From: Daejeonella sp.
Lineage (GTDB): Bacteria > Bacteroidota > Bacteroidia > Sphingobacteriales > Sphingobacteriaceae
Length of the DNA stretch: 60,953 nt
Reading direction: 5' to 3'
Assembly: GCF_030684675.1 (NCBI RefSeq)
Contig: NZ_JAUXXZ010000046.1
Coordinates: 1 to 60,953 of the forward strand
The notes under the pieces are model-generated. The model was not told the origin of the DNA, ran no database searches, and saw only the letters and a list, made by a program, of their open reading frames with translations. Each line of letters starts with the position of its first letter. Positions within the stretch are counted from its first letter, which is position 1. Both the position numbers and the translations under genes were made by a program. Below are positions 1 through 8,514 of the stretch, piece by piece.

Positions 1-55
1 TAATTTGTCTATAGCTTATCAACATCAACAAATTAAAACAGACATAAACAAACAG

Positions 56-328
56 ATGAAAAAAGTAATTATAACATTCGCAATTGCAGCAGTATCCTTA
101 TTAAGTACCAAATCATTTGCACAGACTGCAAATTTGAACATCACCATTTCTGATGTCTTATCATTCAGTGTAACTCAGCCGGCATCATTGGATGTGAACT
201 TCGATACAGAAACAAATTCTACAAACAAATTCAATATTTCTTACTTGATTGGTGCAGGTGGTGCATAGGCAGGTAAAGCAACAGGTTTAAATGTGGTACC
301 GGTAGTTTATACAGTAACACAACAATAA
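56..328 (+). pseudogene. Small secreted protein gene broken by an in-frame TAG
   Basis: The ATG at 56 opens a reading frame with a clear signal peptide (MKK, hydrophobic core, cut near SFA-QTA) followed by a short beta-rich segment. The frame stops at a TAG at 266-268 but continues in the same frame, without any shift, to a TAA at 326-328; the extra 19 residues end in a strand-like VVYTVTQQ. That the residues after the stop look like the natural end of a beta-sandwich protein suggests a nonsense mutation or base error. The whole frame (about 90 codons) also seems short for secreted Bacteroidota proteins of this look, so an internal deletion is possible. Function unknown. The TTG-started extension upstream of 56 is not needed. 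The region ends in a good terminator. Confidence 0.5.
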
Positions 329-353
329 TTTTATGTTTGTTTTGGTTGAAATG

Positions 354-375
354 AGGCTCTTCGGAGCCTTTTTTT
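354..375 (+). terminator. Rho-independent terminator
   Basis: A GC-rich hairpin with arms AGGCTC and GAGCCT around a TTCG-type loop is followed by seven T residues. It lies about 25 bases after the TAA that would end the broken secreted-protein gene and about 105 bases before the next gene, so it separates the two. Confidence 0.85.
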
Positions 376-443
376 GTTTTCGGAATTATTGAAACCGGTT
401 CTTTCTTTTACAAGGATATAGCAGGATATTGACTTTATTAAAT

Positions 444-451
444 TAATTTTG
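444..451 (+). promoter_or_regulatory. Candidate Bacteroidota -7 box (TAATTTTG)
   Basis: TAATTTTG fits the TAnnTTTG consensus of Bacteroidota housekeeping promoters and lies 30 bases before the ATG of the MBL-fold gene, just after a terminator. No convincing -33 TTTG at ideal distance was seen, so this is a consensus match only. Confidence 0.4.
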
Positions 452-481
452 ACAGATACCCTTCTATTTAATATCTGATAT

Positions 482-1885
482 ATGCGTATAAGTTTTCATG
501 GTGCTGCAAGGAATGTAACCGGGAGTAAGCATTTAATTTCTCTTGATAATGGAATAAAAATTTTACTTGACTGTGGGATGTTTCAGGGCATGGGCGAAGA
601 AACTGATCAACTGAATGAGCATTTTGGATTCAACCCTGCAGAAATAAATTATCTTATCCTGAGCCATGCCCATATTGATCATTGCGGACTCATTCCCAGA
701 TTAATAGCCCAGGGATTTAAAGGTGAGGTGCTCTGTACTGCAGCAACCATGGATCTGGCTAGAATTTTACTAATGGATTCTGCAAGAATTCAGCAGCAGG
801 ATTCAGATTATAGCAATAAGCACAGGAAACGCAAAGGATTGCCTTTGCTTAAACCTTTGTACACAGAAGAAGATGCCATGCATGCATTGCGTCAGTTTAA
901 GATTATAAAATACAATGCAGAGCATCGGATAAACGAAGATATCAGCGTTCTTTTAACAGACGTGGGCCATATCATCGGCAGCGCAGCTGTTCACCTTTCA
1001 ATAAAGGAAAATGCTAAGACAACACGTTTAACCTTTAGTGGTGACGTTGGTCGTTACGGTGATCTGATCCTCAAGTCGCCCGAGACCTTCCCGCAATCAG
1101 ATTATATCCTTCTTGAATCAACTTATGGTGATAGTTTGCATGAGGATGCTGAACCGGCGGAAAATTTACTCAAAGAAATCATTTATCAGACCTGTATTTT
1201 GAGGGGTGGTAAGGTAATTATCCCTGCATTCAGTGTTGGCCGTACCCAGGAATTACTTTATTCTTTGAATCATCTTGAAGAAAGAGGAATTCTGCCTGAT
1301 GTAAAATATTATGTCGACAGCCCGCTATCCATCAAAGCTACAAATGTGGTTAAAAGCCATCCTGAGAATTTCAATAAGCACGTTCAGGATGTCATGCTTC
1401 ACGATGATGACCCTTTTGATTTTAAAAATCTAAGTTTTATTCAGGATACAAGTGCTTCTATAGCCTTAAATACTGATCCGGAGCCTTGTGTAATAATTTC
1501 TGCTTCAGGAATGGCTGAAGCAGGGAGGGTTAAGCATCATATAAAAAACAATATCACTGATGAAAAGAATACCATTCTTATGGTAGGTTATTGCGAACCA
1601 AACTCACTAGGGGGAAGGTTAGCGGCAGGAAATAGTACAGTGACTATTTTCGGCGAAGAGTTTCCGGTTAGGGCTGAAATAAGGTCAGTTCGTTCTATGA
1701 GTGCTCATGGTGATTATAATGATTTGTTACAGTTTATTGCCTGTCAGGATCCTTCAAAGGTTAAAAAGGTATTTTTGGTACATGGCGAATATGATGTTCA
1801 ACAAAACTTCGTGAAAAAGATCCTGGCCAAGGGATATAAAAATGTAGAGATCCCTGAAAGGCATCAGGAATTTATTCTGGATTAA
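482..1885 (+). CDS. MBL-fold / beta-CASP hydrolase, probable RNA exonuclease-like
   Basis: A 467-residue cytoplasmic protein of the metallo-beta-lactamase superfamily with a beta-CASP insert, the architecture of RNA-processing nucleases such as CPSF73-like enzymes and RNase J relatives. Visible metal ligands are SHAHIDH at residues 61-67 (H62, H64, D66, H67), GH at 162-163, and SGDVG with D188. LESTYGD at 211-217 fits beta-CASP motif A; C-terminal SAHGDY (H409) and HGEYD (H434) complete the set. No signal peptide. Known for the family: two-zinc hydrolysis of RNA phosphodiester bonds; the actual substrate here is not visible. It is a single gene with its own likely promoter, followed 44 bases later by an exported peptidase on the same strand. 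Confidence 0.85.
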   Translation: MRISFHGAARNVTGSKHLISLDNGIKILLDCGMFQGMGEETDQLNEHFGFNPAEINYLILSHAHIDHCGLIPRLIAQGFKGEVLCTAATMDLARILLMDSARIQQQDSDYSNKHRKRKGLPLLKPLYTEEDAMHALRQFKIIKYNAEHRINEDISVLLTDVGHIIGSAAVHLSIKENAKTTRLTFSGDVGRYGDLILKSPETFPQSDYILLESTYGDSLHEDAEPAENLLKEIIYQTCILRGGKVIIPAFSVGRTQELLYSLNHLEERGILPDVKYYVDSPLSIKATNVVKSHPENFNKHVQDVMLHDDDPFDFKNLSFIQDTSASIALNTDPEPCVIISASGMAEAGRVKHHIKNNITDEKNTILMVGYCEPNSLGGRLAAGNSTVTIFGEEFPVRAEIRSVRSMSAHGDYNDLLQFIACQDPSKVKKVFLVHGEYDVQQNFVKKILAKGYKNVEIPERHQEFILD

Positions 1886-1929
1886 AACAGGTAAAATTGC
1901 CTATTTTCAATTATTGTTAGATTAATACT

Positions 1930-3279
1930 ATGAAATACCTCTTACTAAGTTTATTTATTTTCTCTGCATTTTCTGGCCACTCGCAAACTGTAACAATCAG
2001 GCAGGATCAGCAGATTAAAAAAATGGTGGATGAAGTATCTGCACAGAATATAGAGATGATCGTCAGAAAACTCGTGACCTTTGAAACAAGACATAGTCTG
2101 AGTGATACATTAAGTACCACAACCGGAATTGGCGCCGCCCGCAACTGGATTAAATCAGAGTTAGAACGTTATTCGAAAGCCTCAGGAGGGCGATTAAAGG
2201 TCGAATTCGATACGTTTACGCAGCCTGCCGACGGCCGGAGAATTGCAAGCCCAACTATCATGAAGAATGTTTTGGGAATACTTCCAGGTACAGATCCAGC
2301 TGATGACCGGGTATTTATTGTTTCAGGTCATTATGATTCAAGGGCATCTGATGTAAACGATTCTAAGATATTTGCTCCGGGTGCAAATGATGATGCTTCA
2401 GGAACAGCTGCTGCTATTGAACTGGCCCGTGTGATGAGTCAATATAAATTTAACTGCACCCTAATATTTGTAGCCATGGTTGCAGAAGAACAAGGCCTTT
2501 ATGGAGCAGCGAATCTTGCGAAAAGAGCAAAAGCTGAAAAGTGGAACCTGGCGGGGATGATCACCAATGATATTGTGGGCAATACTTATGGGATGGAAAC
2601 GGGTATTAAGGATAATAATAGTGTTAGAATCTTTAGTGAGGGGGTATCAGGCGTAGAAAGTCCTGAGGAGGCTGCCCGCAGAGCCAGTACCGGATCTGAG
2701 AATGATGGACAGGCACGGCAATTTGCTCGCTATTTGAAAGAAATTGGTGAAAGATATGTGGATCAGTTGAATGTGAAGCTGATTTATCGCCGTGACAGAT
2801 ATCTTAGAGGTGGTGATCATACTCCATTTTCACAACAGGGTTTTGCGGGTATCAGAATTACTGAAATGAATGAAGATTTTGACCGCCAGCATCAGAATGT
2901 AAGGAAAGAAAACGGTGTGGATTATGGAGACCTCCCTGATTTTGTGGATTATAATTATACTCAGAAAGTAACAAGAATGAATCTTGCCTCCCTTGCAAAT
3001 CTTGCTCTAGCACCTCGTGAGCCTTTAAATGTGGGTGTTGTAACCAGCGGCCTGACTAATAAAACGGTACTTAAGTGGGAGAATCCTGTTGGAGAGAAAC
3101 CTGCCGGATATTATGTGGTGATGAGAGAGACTACAAGTCCGGTTTGGGAGAAGAAATTTTTCATTACAGGTAACACTGCCAGCCTGAACTACTCAAAAGA
3201 CAATTATTATTTCGGAGTTCAATCGGTAGACGCTGATGGACATGAAAGTCTGGTGGTGATTCCGAAGTCGGTTCGTTAA
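1930..3279 (+). CDS. Exported M28-family zinc aminopeptidase with C-terminal FN3-like domain
   Basis: A 449-residue secreted peptidase. The N-terminus (MKYLLLSLFIFSAFSGHSQ) is a signal peptide. The M28 zinc site is visible in order: HYD (H134, D136), GANDDASG (D154/D155), EEQG (E186/E187), ND (D214) and GGDHTPF (H297). Roughly residues 365-449 look like a fibronectin type III domain. Members of this family release N-terminal residues from peptides outside the cytoplasm using two zinc ions. I see no conserved C-terminal type IX sorting domain, so a periplasmic location is more likely than surface export. The gene ends directly against the convergent ABC permease gene, with no base between the two stop codons. 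Confidence 0.85.
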   Translation: MKYLLLSLFIFSAFSGHSQTVTIRQDQQIKKMVDEVSAQNIEMIVRKLVTFETRHSLSDTLSTTTGIGAARNWIKSELERYSKASGGRLKVEFDTFTQPADGRRIASPTIMKNVLGILPGTDPADDRVFIVSGHYDSRASDVNDSKIFAPGANDDASGTAAAIELARVMSQYKFNCTLIFVAMVAEEQGLYGAANLAKRAKAEKWNLAGMITNDIVGNTYGMETGIKDNNSVRIFSEGVSGVESPEEAARRASTGSENDGQARQFARYLKEIGERYVDQLNVKLIYRRDRYLRGGDHTPFSQQGFAGIRITEMNEDFDRQHQNVRKENGVDYGDLPDFVDYNYTQKVTRMNLASLANLALAPREPLNVGVVTSGLTNKTVLKWENPVGEKPAGYYVVMRETTSPVWEKKFFITGNTASLNYSKDNYYFGVQSVDADGHESLVVIPKSVR

Positions 3280-4080
3280 TTATCTGATACTACGTTTGTT
3301 GATTACAAAATAGCCAATGGCGAATGTTAGAACTGCCACAATTAGGCTCACATAAATCTCCTGGCTCATCAGGTCGAACTCCATTTGTTCATTCTTATTA
3401 TTCAGAACCTGCTTCATCATACTTTGCAATGCCAGCATCGGATGTGTATAAGGAATTGTGAATGCGTATTTCCAGCCCAGATTCGCAGTGATTATTCCGA
3501 AAATAGTGAGCACGAATCCGATGCCCATCGGCTTTAAGAAATCAGCCCAAAGCAGGCTAAATAAAAACTGAATGGATAAGATTCCCATTGAAGCAAGGAA
3601 AAGTTTAAGGTGTAACTTGAACAGGATACCTGAAATATCAAACTGATTGAACTTTAATTCAGGATTTAAAACATTCAATAAATACCCTGAAACAATAATA
3701 AAGCTGGCAAACAATGCTAAGCAAAGTGCATTCAAAAATACCACGTAAACATATTTGGCTGAATAAATGCTCCATTTGTGTATGGGAAGAGAGAACAGGC
3801 TTTTCCACATTTCAGCACGATGCTCTATATTATTTATAGAAAAGGTTTGGAAAATGATCAGGATTGGAAGAATGAGGCTGCCCATCACGCCTAAAAATGC
3901 TCCTGTGAATCTGAACCACTGCATTTTGGCAGAGAGAAACATTATTTTATCAGCATGGGTATAAAAACCGGCTGTAATCAGGATACATAAAATTAGCGGC
4001 AGTAATATAGCTGAAAGAAAAGCAAGGGTTTTTCTGGTCTTGTAGAATTCAGATTGAATTGAAAGTAAAAATCCCAGCAT
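3280..4080 (-). CDS. ABC-2 type transporter permease
   Basis: A 266-residue integral membrane protein with about six hydrophobic segments. The N-terminus (LSIQSEFYKTRKT, then a long hydrophobic helix) is typical of permeases of the lantibiotic-immunity/bacitracin-type ABC-2 exporters. It starts one base after the stop of the ATPase gene on the same strand (stop at 4082-4084, start at 4080), so the two are translationally coupled and almost certainly form one exporter. The transported substrate is unknown. The third gene of the operon encodes a small membrane peptide. The two-component pair transcribed divergently from 5368 is a plausible regulator. Confidence 0.8.
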   Translation of the reverse strand: MLGFLLSIQSEFYKTRKTLAFLSAILLPLILCILITAGFYTHADKIMFLSAKMQWFRFTGAFLGVMGSLILPILIIFQTFSINNIEHRAEMWKSLFSLPIHKWSIYSAKYVYVVFLNALCLALFASFIIVSGYLLNVLNPELKFNQFDISGILFKLHLKLFLASMGILSIQFLFSLLWADFLKPMGIGFVLTIFGIITANLGWKYAFTIPYTHPMLALQSMMKQVLNNKNEQMEFDLMSQEIYVSLIVAVLTFAIGYFVINKRSIR

Positions 4081-4081
4081 T

Positions 4082-4987
4082 TTATATTTGAGTAATGGAT
4101 AGGAATAAATTTTCCAGATTTTGTTTACTCACTGTTAAGCTGTAAACTTTGTGATCATATTTTACAAGCAAGCTATTAATCTCTGCACTATGTTTTTCTG
4201 ATAGGTAAGGTATGAGGATCGTATCTGATAAAATTTCTGCCTGATAACCATTTTTGCATAAAAGTTCCCTCGATCTGACCAGGTCATTGGTTTGGATCTC
4301 AAGATGTTTCTTACTGACATTATGAAGTTCTTCTATTGTTCCCTGAAAAAGTAATTTTCCACGATTTATAATTCCAATATGGGTAACCATTTTTTCGACC
4401 TCCGAAAGGAGATGACTTGAAATGAAAATGGTTTTCCCACGTTCTTCTACCAGTTTGCGGATAAGTTGCCTGATTTCAATTATTCCATTTGGGTCAAGTC
4501 CGTTGGTTGGTTCATCCAGAATCAGCAATTTTGGATCATGCAGAAGTGCAAGGGCGATTCCAAGTCGCTGTTTCATGCCCAGGGAATACTTGCCTGCCTT
4601 TTTATTTGCATGTTCCGTCAGATTTACCAGATCGAGCATTTCATTAACCCTTGTGGTATTTACATGCAGGAGCAAGGCTCTGTTCAGTAAATTTTCCTTT
4701 CCGGATAAATGAGAATATATTGCCGGCTGCTCAATTAATGAACCGATTCCTGAAAGTATTTCTATTCGATTTTTATTCAGGTCTTTGCCAAAAAGAAATA
4801 CCTTTCCTTTTTCGGTCTGGAGTAGATTAAGCAGCACCTTAATAGTTGTAGTCTTCCCTGCTCCGTTAGGCCCAAGAAATCCATAGATACTTCCCTCCCT
4901 GACATTAAGGGAGACCTGATCAAGAACCAGCTGATTACCAAATCGATAGGATAGATTCCTGGTTTCAATAATCAACCCTGGCTTCAT
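4082..4987 (-). CDS. ABC transporter ATP-binding protein
   Basis: A 301-residue ATPase that would power the permease encoded just downstream. Walker A is GPNGAGKT at residues 39-46, the signature is the degenerate SLGMKQR at 135-141, Walker B is LLILDEP at 154-160, followed by a D-loop (GLDP), and the switch histidine is H192. SLGMKQR in place of LSGGQ is characteristic of the CcmA/bacitracin-type exporter branch. Residues beyond about 225 form a C-terminal extension often seen in this branch. Its ATG lies three bases after the stop of the small membrane-protein gene, giving the operon order small protein, ATPase, permease. Confidence 0.88.
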   Translation of the reverse strand: MKPGLIIETRNLSYRFGNQLVLDQVSLNVREGSIYGFLGPNGAGKTTTIKVLLNLLQTEKGKVFLFGKDLNKNRIEILSGIGSLIEQPAIYSHLSGKENLLNRALLLHVNTTRVNEMLDLVNLTEHANKKAGKYSLGMKQRLGIALALLHDPKLLILDEPTNGLDPNGIIEIRQLIRKLVEERGKTIFISSHLLSEVEKMVTHIGIINRGKLLFQGTIEELHNVSKKHLEIQTNDLVRSRELLCKNGYQAEILSDTILIPYLSEKHSAEINSLLVKYDHKVYSLTVSKQNLENLFLSITQI

Positions 4988-4990
4988 TTA

Positions 4991-5167
4991 TTATTTGAGG
5001 ACAGTGCTGACAAGGTTCTTGAGTGAAGGTACCTGAAGTTTTAATCCTGCACGCTGTTTTTCAACAGGGATTTCATTATTAAGATTTGAAACCAGTAATC
5101 CGATAAGCAGGAATAATGGAACAAGTAACATTATGAATGGAGATACGCAATTGGTTAATTTTTTCAT
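4991..5167 (-). CDS. Small single-pass membrane protein of the ABC exporter operon
   Basis: The likely product is 58 residues starting at the ATG at 5167, which has an AAGGAAAA ribosome-binding stretch a few bases upstream; the longer frame to 5239 would need a weaker start. Residues 10-30 form one transmembrane helix, followed by a short charged, probably periplasmic tail. No family recognised. It is the first gene of a tight three-gene unit (3-base gap to the ATPase), so it may be an accessory or immunity-like subunit of the exporter or a peptide acted on by it. This is inference from position only. Confidence 0.55.
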   Translation of the reverse strand: MKKLTNCVSPFIMLLVPLFLLIGLLVSNLNNEIPVEKQRAGLKLQVPSLKNLVSTVLK

Positions 5168-5367
5168 ATTTTCCTTTTTTGATAGAACAAATAAATACTT
5201 AAAAAAACTCTTGCTGAAATCTATTAGACCAAGGGGCAATTTTTACAGACCAACGGTACTTTTTATGCATCCTATAATTGATAGCTTGTATTTGCTTGTT
5301 GGCAGATTGATTTGGCCTGTTGGTCGAAACTGAATACTTTAAACCGGCGGAAAAGCTATTTTCGATT

Positions 5368-6378
5368 ATGAATAAATCTATGCGGGTTCTTACTCATATT
5401 ATTGTTTGGATCGCATTACTGTTGCTCTTTATGTTTATGGGCAGTAATGGTAAGATTGTGCACAAGACAGTAGTTGTATTTGTCTACTTCGGATTAATTA
5501 ATATCACGATTTTTTACATTAATTACCTGTTCATTCTTCCCACATTCCTGAACCGTAAGAAGTATTTGTGGTGTGCAATTGTCATACTTTTTCTGGTACT
5601 CATTTCGTCTTTTGTGAAATGTGGTTTAGCCTATTATTTCTATGATATAATAATTAAGCGGGATTCCGGAAAGCATATCATGGCTTTCTGGGACTATTTT
5701 ATGAGTGCCGCATTTGTAAGTTGTCTTTTTATCTTCCTCAGCGCTGTTTTAAAATTCGTTACCGATTGGTTTTCAAATGAAAAAATTAAAAGCAACCTTG
5801 AGAACGAAAAACTGATTTCGGAGCTGGCTTTTTTAAAATCTCAGATCAATCCCCACTTTTTGTTTAATTCATTAAATAATATCTATTCACTGGCATATCA
5901 GAAATCAGAGAAAACCCCTGAGGCTATTTTAAAACTCTCTGAGATCATGAGGTATATGCTTTATGAAAGCAATGAAGATAAAGTGGCTCTTGCAGATGAG
6001 ATACGCTACCTTGAAAATTATATTGAACTTCAGAAATTAAGATTTAAAGATAATAGTTATATCAAATTTGAAATAACTGGGGAGGTAGAAGCTCAAAAGA
6101 TCACACCACTGGTACTTATTTCCTTTGTTGAAAATGCTTTTAAACATGGAGTAGCTACTGATAAGGAAGTGCCAATAAGTATACTTTTGAACATAGAACC
6201 CGGTAAGATATTCTTCAGAACAATTAACAAAAAGAGCAATCAGAACAAGGATGAAACCGGGGGAATAGGTTTGCAAAATGTTCGCAGGAGGCTGGACTTA
6301 TTATACAAAGACAATTATGAACTGCATATTCAGGATAAGAATGATATTTATAATTGCGAATTATATCTAAATTTATAG
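5368..6378 (+). CDS. LytS-type sensor histidine kinase
   Basis: A 336-residue membrane kinase (from the ATG at 5368; the frame extends to a TTG at 5320). Four hydrophobic helices fill residues 1-135. The His_kinase domain follows: QINPHFLFN contains the phosphoacceptor H163, FVENAFKHG is the N box (N256), and GGIGLQN at 298-304 is an ATP-lid glycine motif. This four-helix plus His_kinase layout is the common LytS/YehU-like kinase of Bacteroidota. Its stop codon is one base before the ATG of the LytTR regulator gene, so they form one two-component system. It is divergent from the ABC exporter operon, a common arrangement for exporter control. The signal is unknown. Confidence 0.88.
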   Translation: MNKSMRVLTHIIVWIALLLLFMFMGSNGKIVHKTVVVFVYFGLINITIFYINYLFILPTFLNRKKYLWCAIVILFLVLISSFVKCGLAYYFYDIIIKRDSGKHIMAFWDYFMSAAFVSCLFIFLSAVLKFVTDWFSNEKIKSNLENEKLISELAFLKSQINPHFLFNSLNNIYSLAYQKSEKTPEAILKLSEIMRYMLYESNEDKVALADEIRYLENYIELQKLRFKDNSYIKFEITGEVEAQKITPLVLISFVENAFKHGVATDKEVPISILLNIEPGKIFFRTINKKSNQNKDETGGIGLQNVRRRLDLLYKDNYELHIQDKNDIYNCELYLNL

Positions 6379-6379
6379 A

Positions 6380-7102
6380 ATGATACGTTGTCTGGTAGTT
6401 GATGATGAGCCTCTGGCTTTGGATATTCTTGAGGATTATATCAAAAAAGTTCCATTTTTGACTTTGGTAAAAACCACAACCAGCGCTATTGAAGGCTTAT
6501 CTTTGGTTCAGAGCGGTGCCATTGACCTTGTTTTTTTAGATGTTCAGATGCCCGAATTGACAGGAATTCAGTTCTTAAAAATAATAAATGGCAAATGCGA
6601 TGTTATACTCACTACGGCCTATTCGCAGTATGCTTTAGATGGATATGAGCTGGATGTAGTGGATTACCTTCTTAAACCAATTGCCTTCGATCGTTTCTAT
6701 AAGGCAGCTCAAAAGGTTCTTCAGAATAAAGGCAATAATCATTCACCTGTTCCCGAATCACCTGCTGTTCAACAAAACAATCATGACTTTATTTTTGTAA
6801 AAACCGAACATAAGATCCAGAAAATATACCTTGATGATATACTTTACATTGAAGGCCTGAAAGATTATATATCTATTTTTACAGCAACAGAAAGGATAAT
6901 AACCCTGCAGAATATGAAGAAAATGGAGGAGTCATTGCCCCCTAAGTCCTTTATCAGGGTTCATAAGTCCTATATCATATCACTGGGTAAGATTGAAAGT
7001 ATAGAGCGAAGCAGAATTCAGATCGGAGATAAGACTATTCCAATTGGTGATACCTACAGAGATTATTTTTTTAGGCAAATTGAAGACAAGAATATAGGAT
7101 AG
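6380..7102 (+). CDS. LytTR-family response regulator
   Basis: A 240-residue DNA-binding response regulator. The receiver domain occupies residues 1-120 with acidic DDE at 8-10, phosphoacceptor D54 in VFLDVQMPE, conserved threonines in LTTAYS, and K98 in LLKPI. A LytTR DNA-binding domain follows from about 135 to 240, with the typical FIRVHKSYI and PIGDTYR motifs. It would receive phosphate from the kinase encoded one base upstream. The target is not provable here; the divergent ABC exporter operon is the nearest candidate. Its 3' end faces the acyltransferase gene with 17 bases between them and no terminator hairpin. Confidence 0.92.
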   Translation: MIRCLVVDDEPLALDILEDYIKKVPFLTLVKTTTSAIEGLSLVQSGAIDLVFLDVQMPELTGIQFLKIINGKCDVILTTAYSQYALDGYELDVVDYLLKPIAFDRFYKAAQKVLQNKGNNHSPVPESPAVQQNNHDFIFVKTEHKIQKIYLDDILYIEGLKDYISIFTATERIITLQNMKKMEESLPPKSFIRVHKSYIISLGKIESIERSRIQIGDKTIPIGDTYRDYFFRQIEDKNIG

Positions 7103-7119
7103 ATTTACTTCGTTTACTT

Positions 7120-7848
7120 TCAGAGAGCCTTTTTTATAGACTCTTCTGTATAGTTCATAATTTCTTCCATCGATTTGCCATCAGGGTCAAGGGGTTCCAG
7201 AACCTCCCAACTCATTCTTTCGCCAAAGCTTAATGGAAATGCACCGAATTGCACCAGTTTCCAGGAGTTTCTGATTACAATAGGTACTATAAGTGCATTA
7301 GGAGCCTTTTTTAAAATTGTAGCAACACCGCCTATAGCAAATGGCTTTAATTTACCATCCTTTGAGCGGGTTCCTTCGGGGAAAATAACAGTCGACCAAT
7401 TGTTGGCTTTCATTCTTTCGGCCAGTTTTAGAATTTCTACAACCGCCTGTTTACTGTCTTTTCTGTCAATATTAGCACCACCTCCATATTTCAGATTGAA
7501 TGAAATGCTTGGGATTCCCTTTGTTAATTCAATTTTCGATATAAACTTAGCATGTTGCTTCCTGAGGAACCAGATGAGGGGAGGAATATCATACAAACTT
7601 TGATGATTGGCTATAAAAATTATCGGCCGTTTATCGGGTAATTGGTAAGGATTTTTGAAACTTATCGAACTTCCCATGAGGTAATAGGTGCTCAGCAGGA
7701 AGAAGTTCATAAGATCGACTGATTTTTTGTGTGTTTCCTGACCGCCAAACTTAAAACATACCCATTGAATCGGATGAAACAGGCAGAGGAAAAACCCAAA
7801 AAATAAATAGTGGATCGGTGAAAAGATATAGCCTAAAAATTTATTCAT
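7120..7848 (-). CDS. plsC: 1-acyl-sn-glycerol-3-phosphate acyltransferase
   Basis: A 242-residue membrane-associated acyltransferase of the PlsC family, which transfers a second acyl chain to lysophosphatidic acid in phospholipid synthesis. The catalytic NHX4D motif is NHQSLYD (H82, D87) and the substrate-binding motif is FPEGTRS at 156-162. One or two hydrophobic helices lie near the N-terminus (about 8-35). Length is normal. The Nudix hydrolase gene lies 32 bases upstream on the same strand and could be co-transcribed. Assignment to PlsC rather than another lysophospholipid acyltransferase is by family only. Confidence 0.85.
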   Translation of the reverse strand: MNKFLGYIFSPIHYLFFGFFLCLFHPIQWVCFKFGGQETHKKSVDLMNFFLLSTYYLMGSSISFKNPYQLPDKRPIIFIANHQSLYDIPPLIWFLRKQHAKFISKIELTKGIPSISFNLKYGGGANIDRKDSKQAVVEILKLAERMKANNWSTVIFPEGTRSKDGKLKPFAIGGVATILKKAPNALIVPIVIRNSWKLVQFGAFPLSFGERMSWEVLEPLDPDGKSMEEIMNYTEESIKKAL

Positions 7849-7880
7849 ATAGTTTTATTATGCGGATGGGAAACCATCAA

Positions 7881-8444
7881 TTAAGCCAGTTTATTCGTTA
7901 AGTACAAAATTTTCACTTTTAAAATTGCTGCAACACTTAGTGAATCTGTTATTTCGCCATTTAAAACCATTTGATATGCGGTTTCAAAAGGTAATTTACG
8001 AACAATCAAATCTTCGCTTTCTTCCGGACTTGATTCGCCAAATCTAAGTTGTCTTGCGAGATAAATAATACCCAGTTCATCACTCACAGAATTAGACAGA
8101 TGAATTTTTTGAATCTCTATCCATTCTTCTGCTTTAATTCCTGTTTCTTCCAATAATTCCCTTTGGGCACTTAAAACCGGATCATTATTAAGTAAACCGC
8201 CACCTTCCGGGATTTCCCAACTATATTGCTTCAGGGGAAAGCGATACTGTCCAACAAGCCAGGTATTATTTTCCTCATCCAGCGGGATAATCCCAATAGC
8301 CAGGTTTTTAAAATGGACTTCACCGTAAATTCCATTCCCGCCACCCGGATTAATTACCTGATGTTCAGTCAGACTAATCCATGGATTCTCATAAATCTTT
8401 TCACTCGAAAGGGTTTTCCAGGGGTTTAGGTTCGGATGCTTCAT
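7881..8444 (-). CDS. Nudix hydrolase, ADP-ribose pyrophosphatase-like
   Basis: A 187-residue Nudix protein; the ATG at 8444 is preferred over a TTG at 8462. The Nudix box sits at about residues 81-104 (IPEGGG, then RELLEETGI at 95-103). The REUXEEXGU core is intact, while the first box glutamate position reads Asn, as in some ADP-ribose-type members. The flanking layout (WLVGQYRFP and SWEIPEGG) is the ADP-sugar pyrophosphatase pattern: cleavage of ADP-ribose or related nucleoside diphosphate sugars. It is separated from metK upstream by a strong terminator, so it probably has its own promoter and may be read on into plsC. Confidence 0.85.
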   Translation of the reverse strand: MKHPNLNPWKTLSSEKIYENPWISLTEHQVINPGGGNGIYGEVHFKNLAIGIIPLDEENNTWLVGQYRFPLKQYSWEIPEGGGLLNNDPVLSAQRELLEETGIKAEEWIEIQKIHLSNSVSDELGIIYLARQLRFGESSPEESEDLIVRKLPFETAYQMVLNGEITDSLSVAAILKVKILYLTNKLA

Positions 8445-8460
8445 CAGTACAATATTAAAC

Positions 8461-8498
8461 AAAAAAGCCTTCTTTCTGTAAAGAGAGAAGGCTTTAAA
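8461..8498 (-). terminator. Rho-independent terminator of metK
   Basis: A long hairpin (10 perfect pairs, AAAGCCTTCT with AGAAGGCTTT, extended by further inner pairs to a small GUAA-like loop) is followed on the minus strand by a run of six T. It lies 17 bases after the metK stop codon and just before the Nudix gene start, so it isolates metK from the downstream genes. Confidence 0.9.
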
Positions 8499-8514
8499 GT
8501 GTTATAATTAGGTA

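Noticed and set aside
266-268. TAG as a recoded (read-through) codon
   Set aside because: Bacteroidota are not known to decode TAG as an amino acid, and no special downstream structure is visible; mutation or a base error is simpler.
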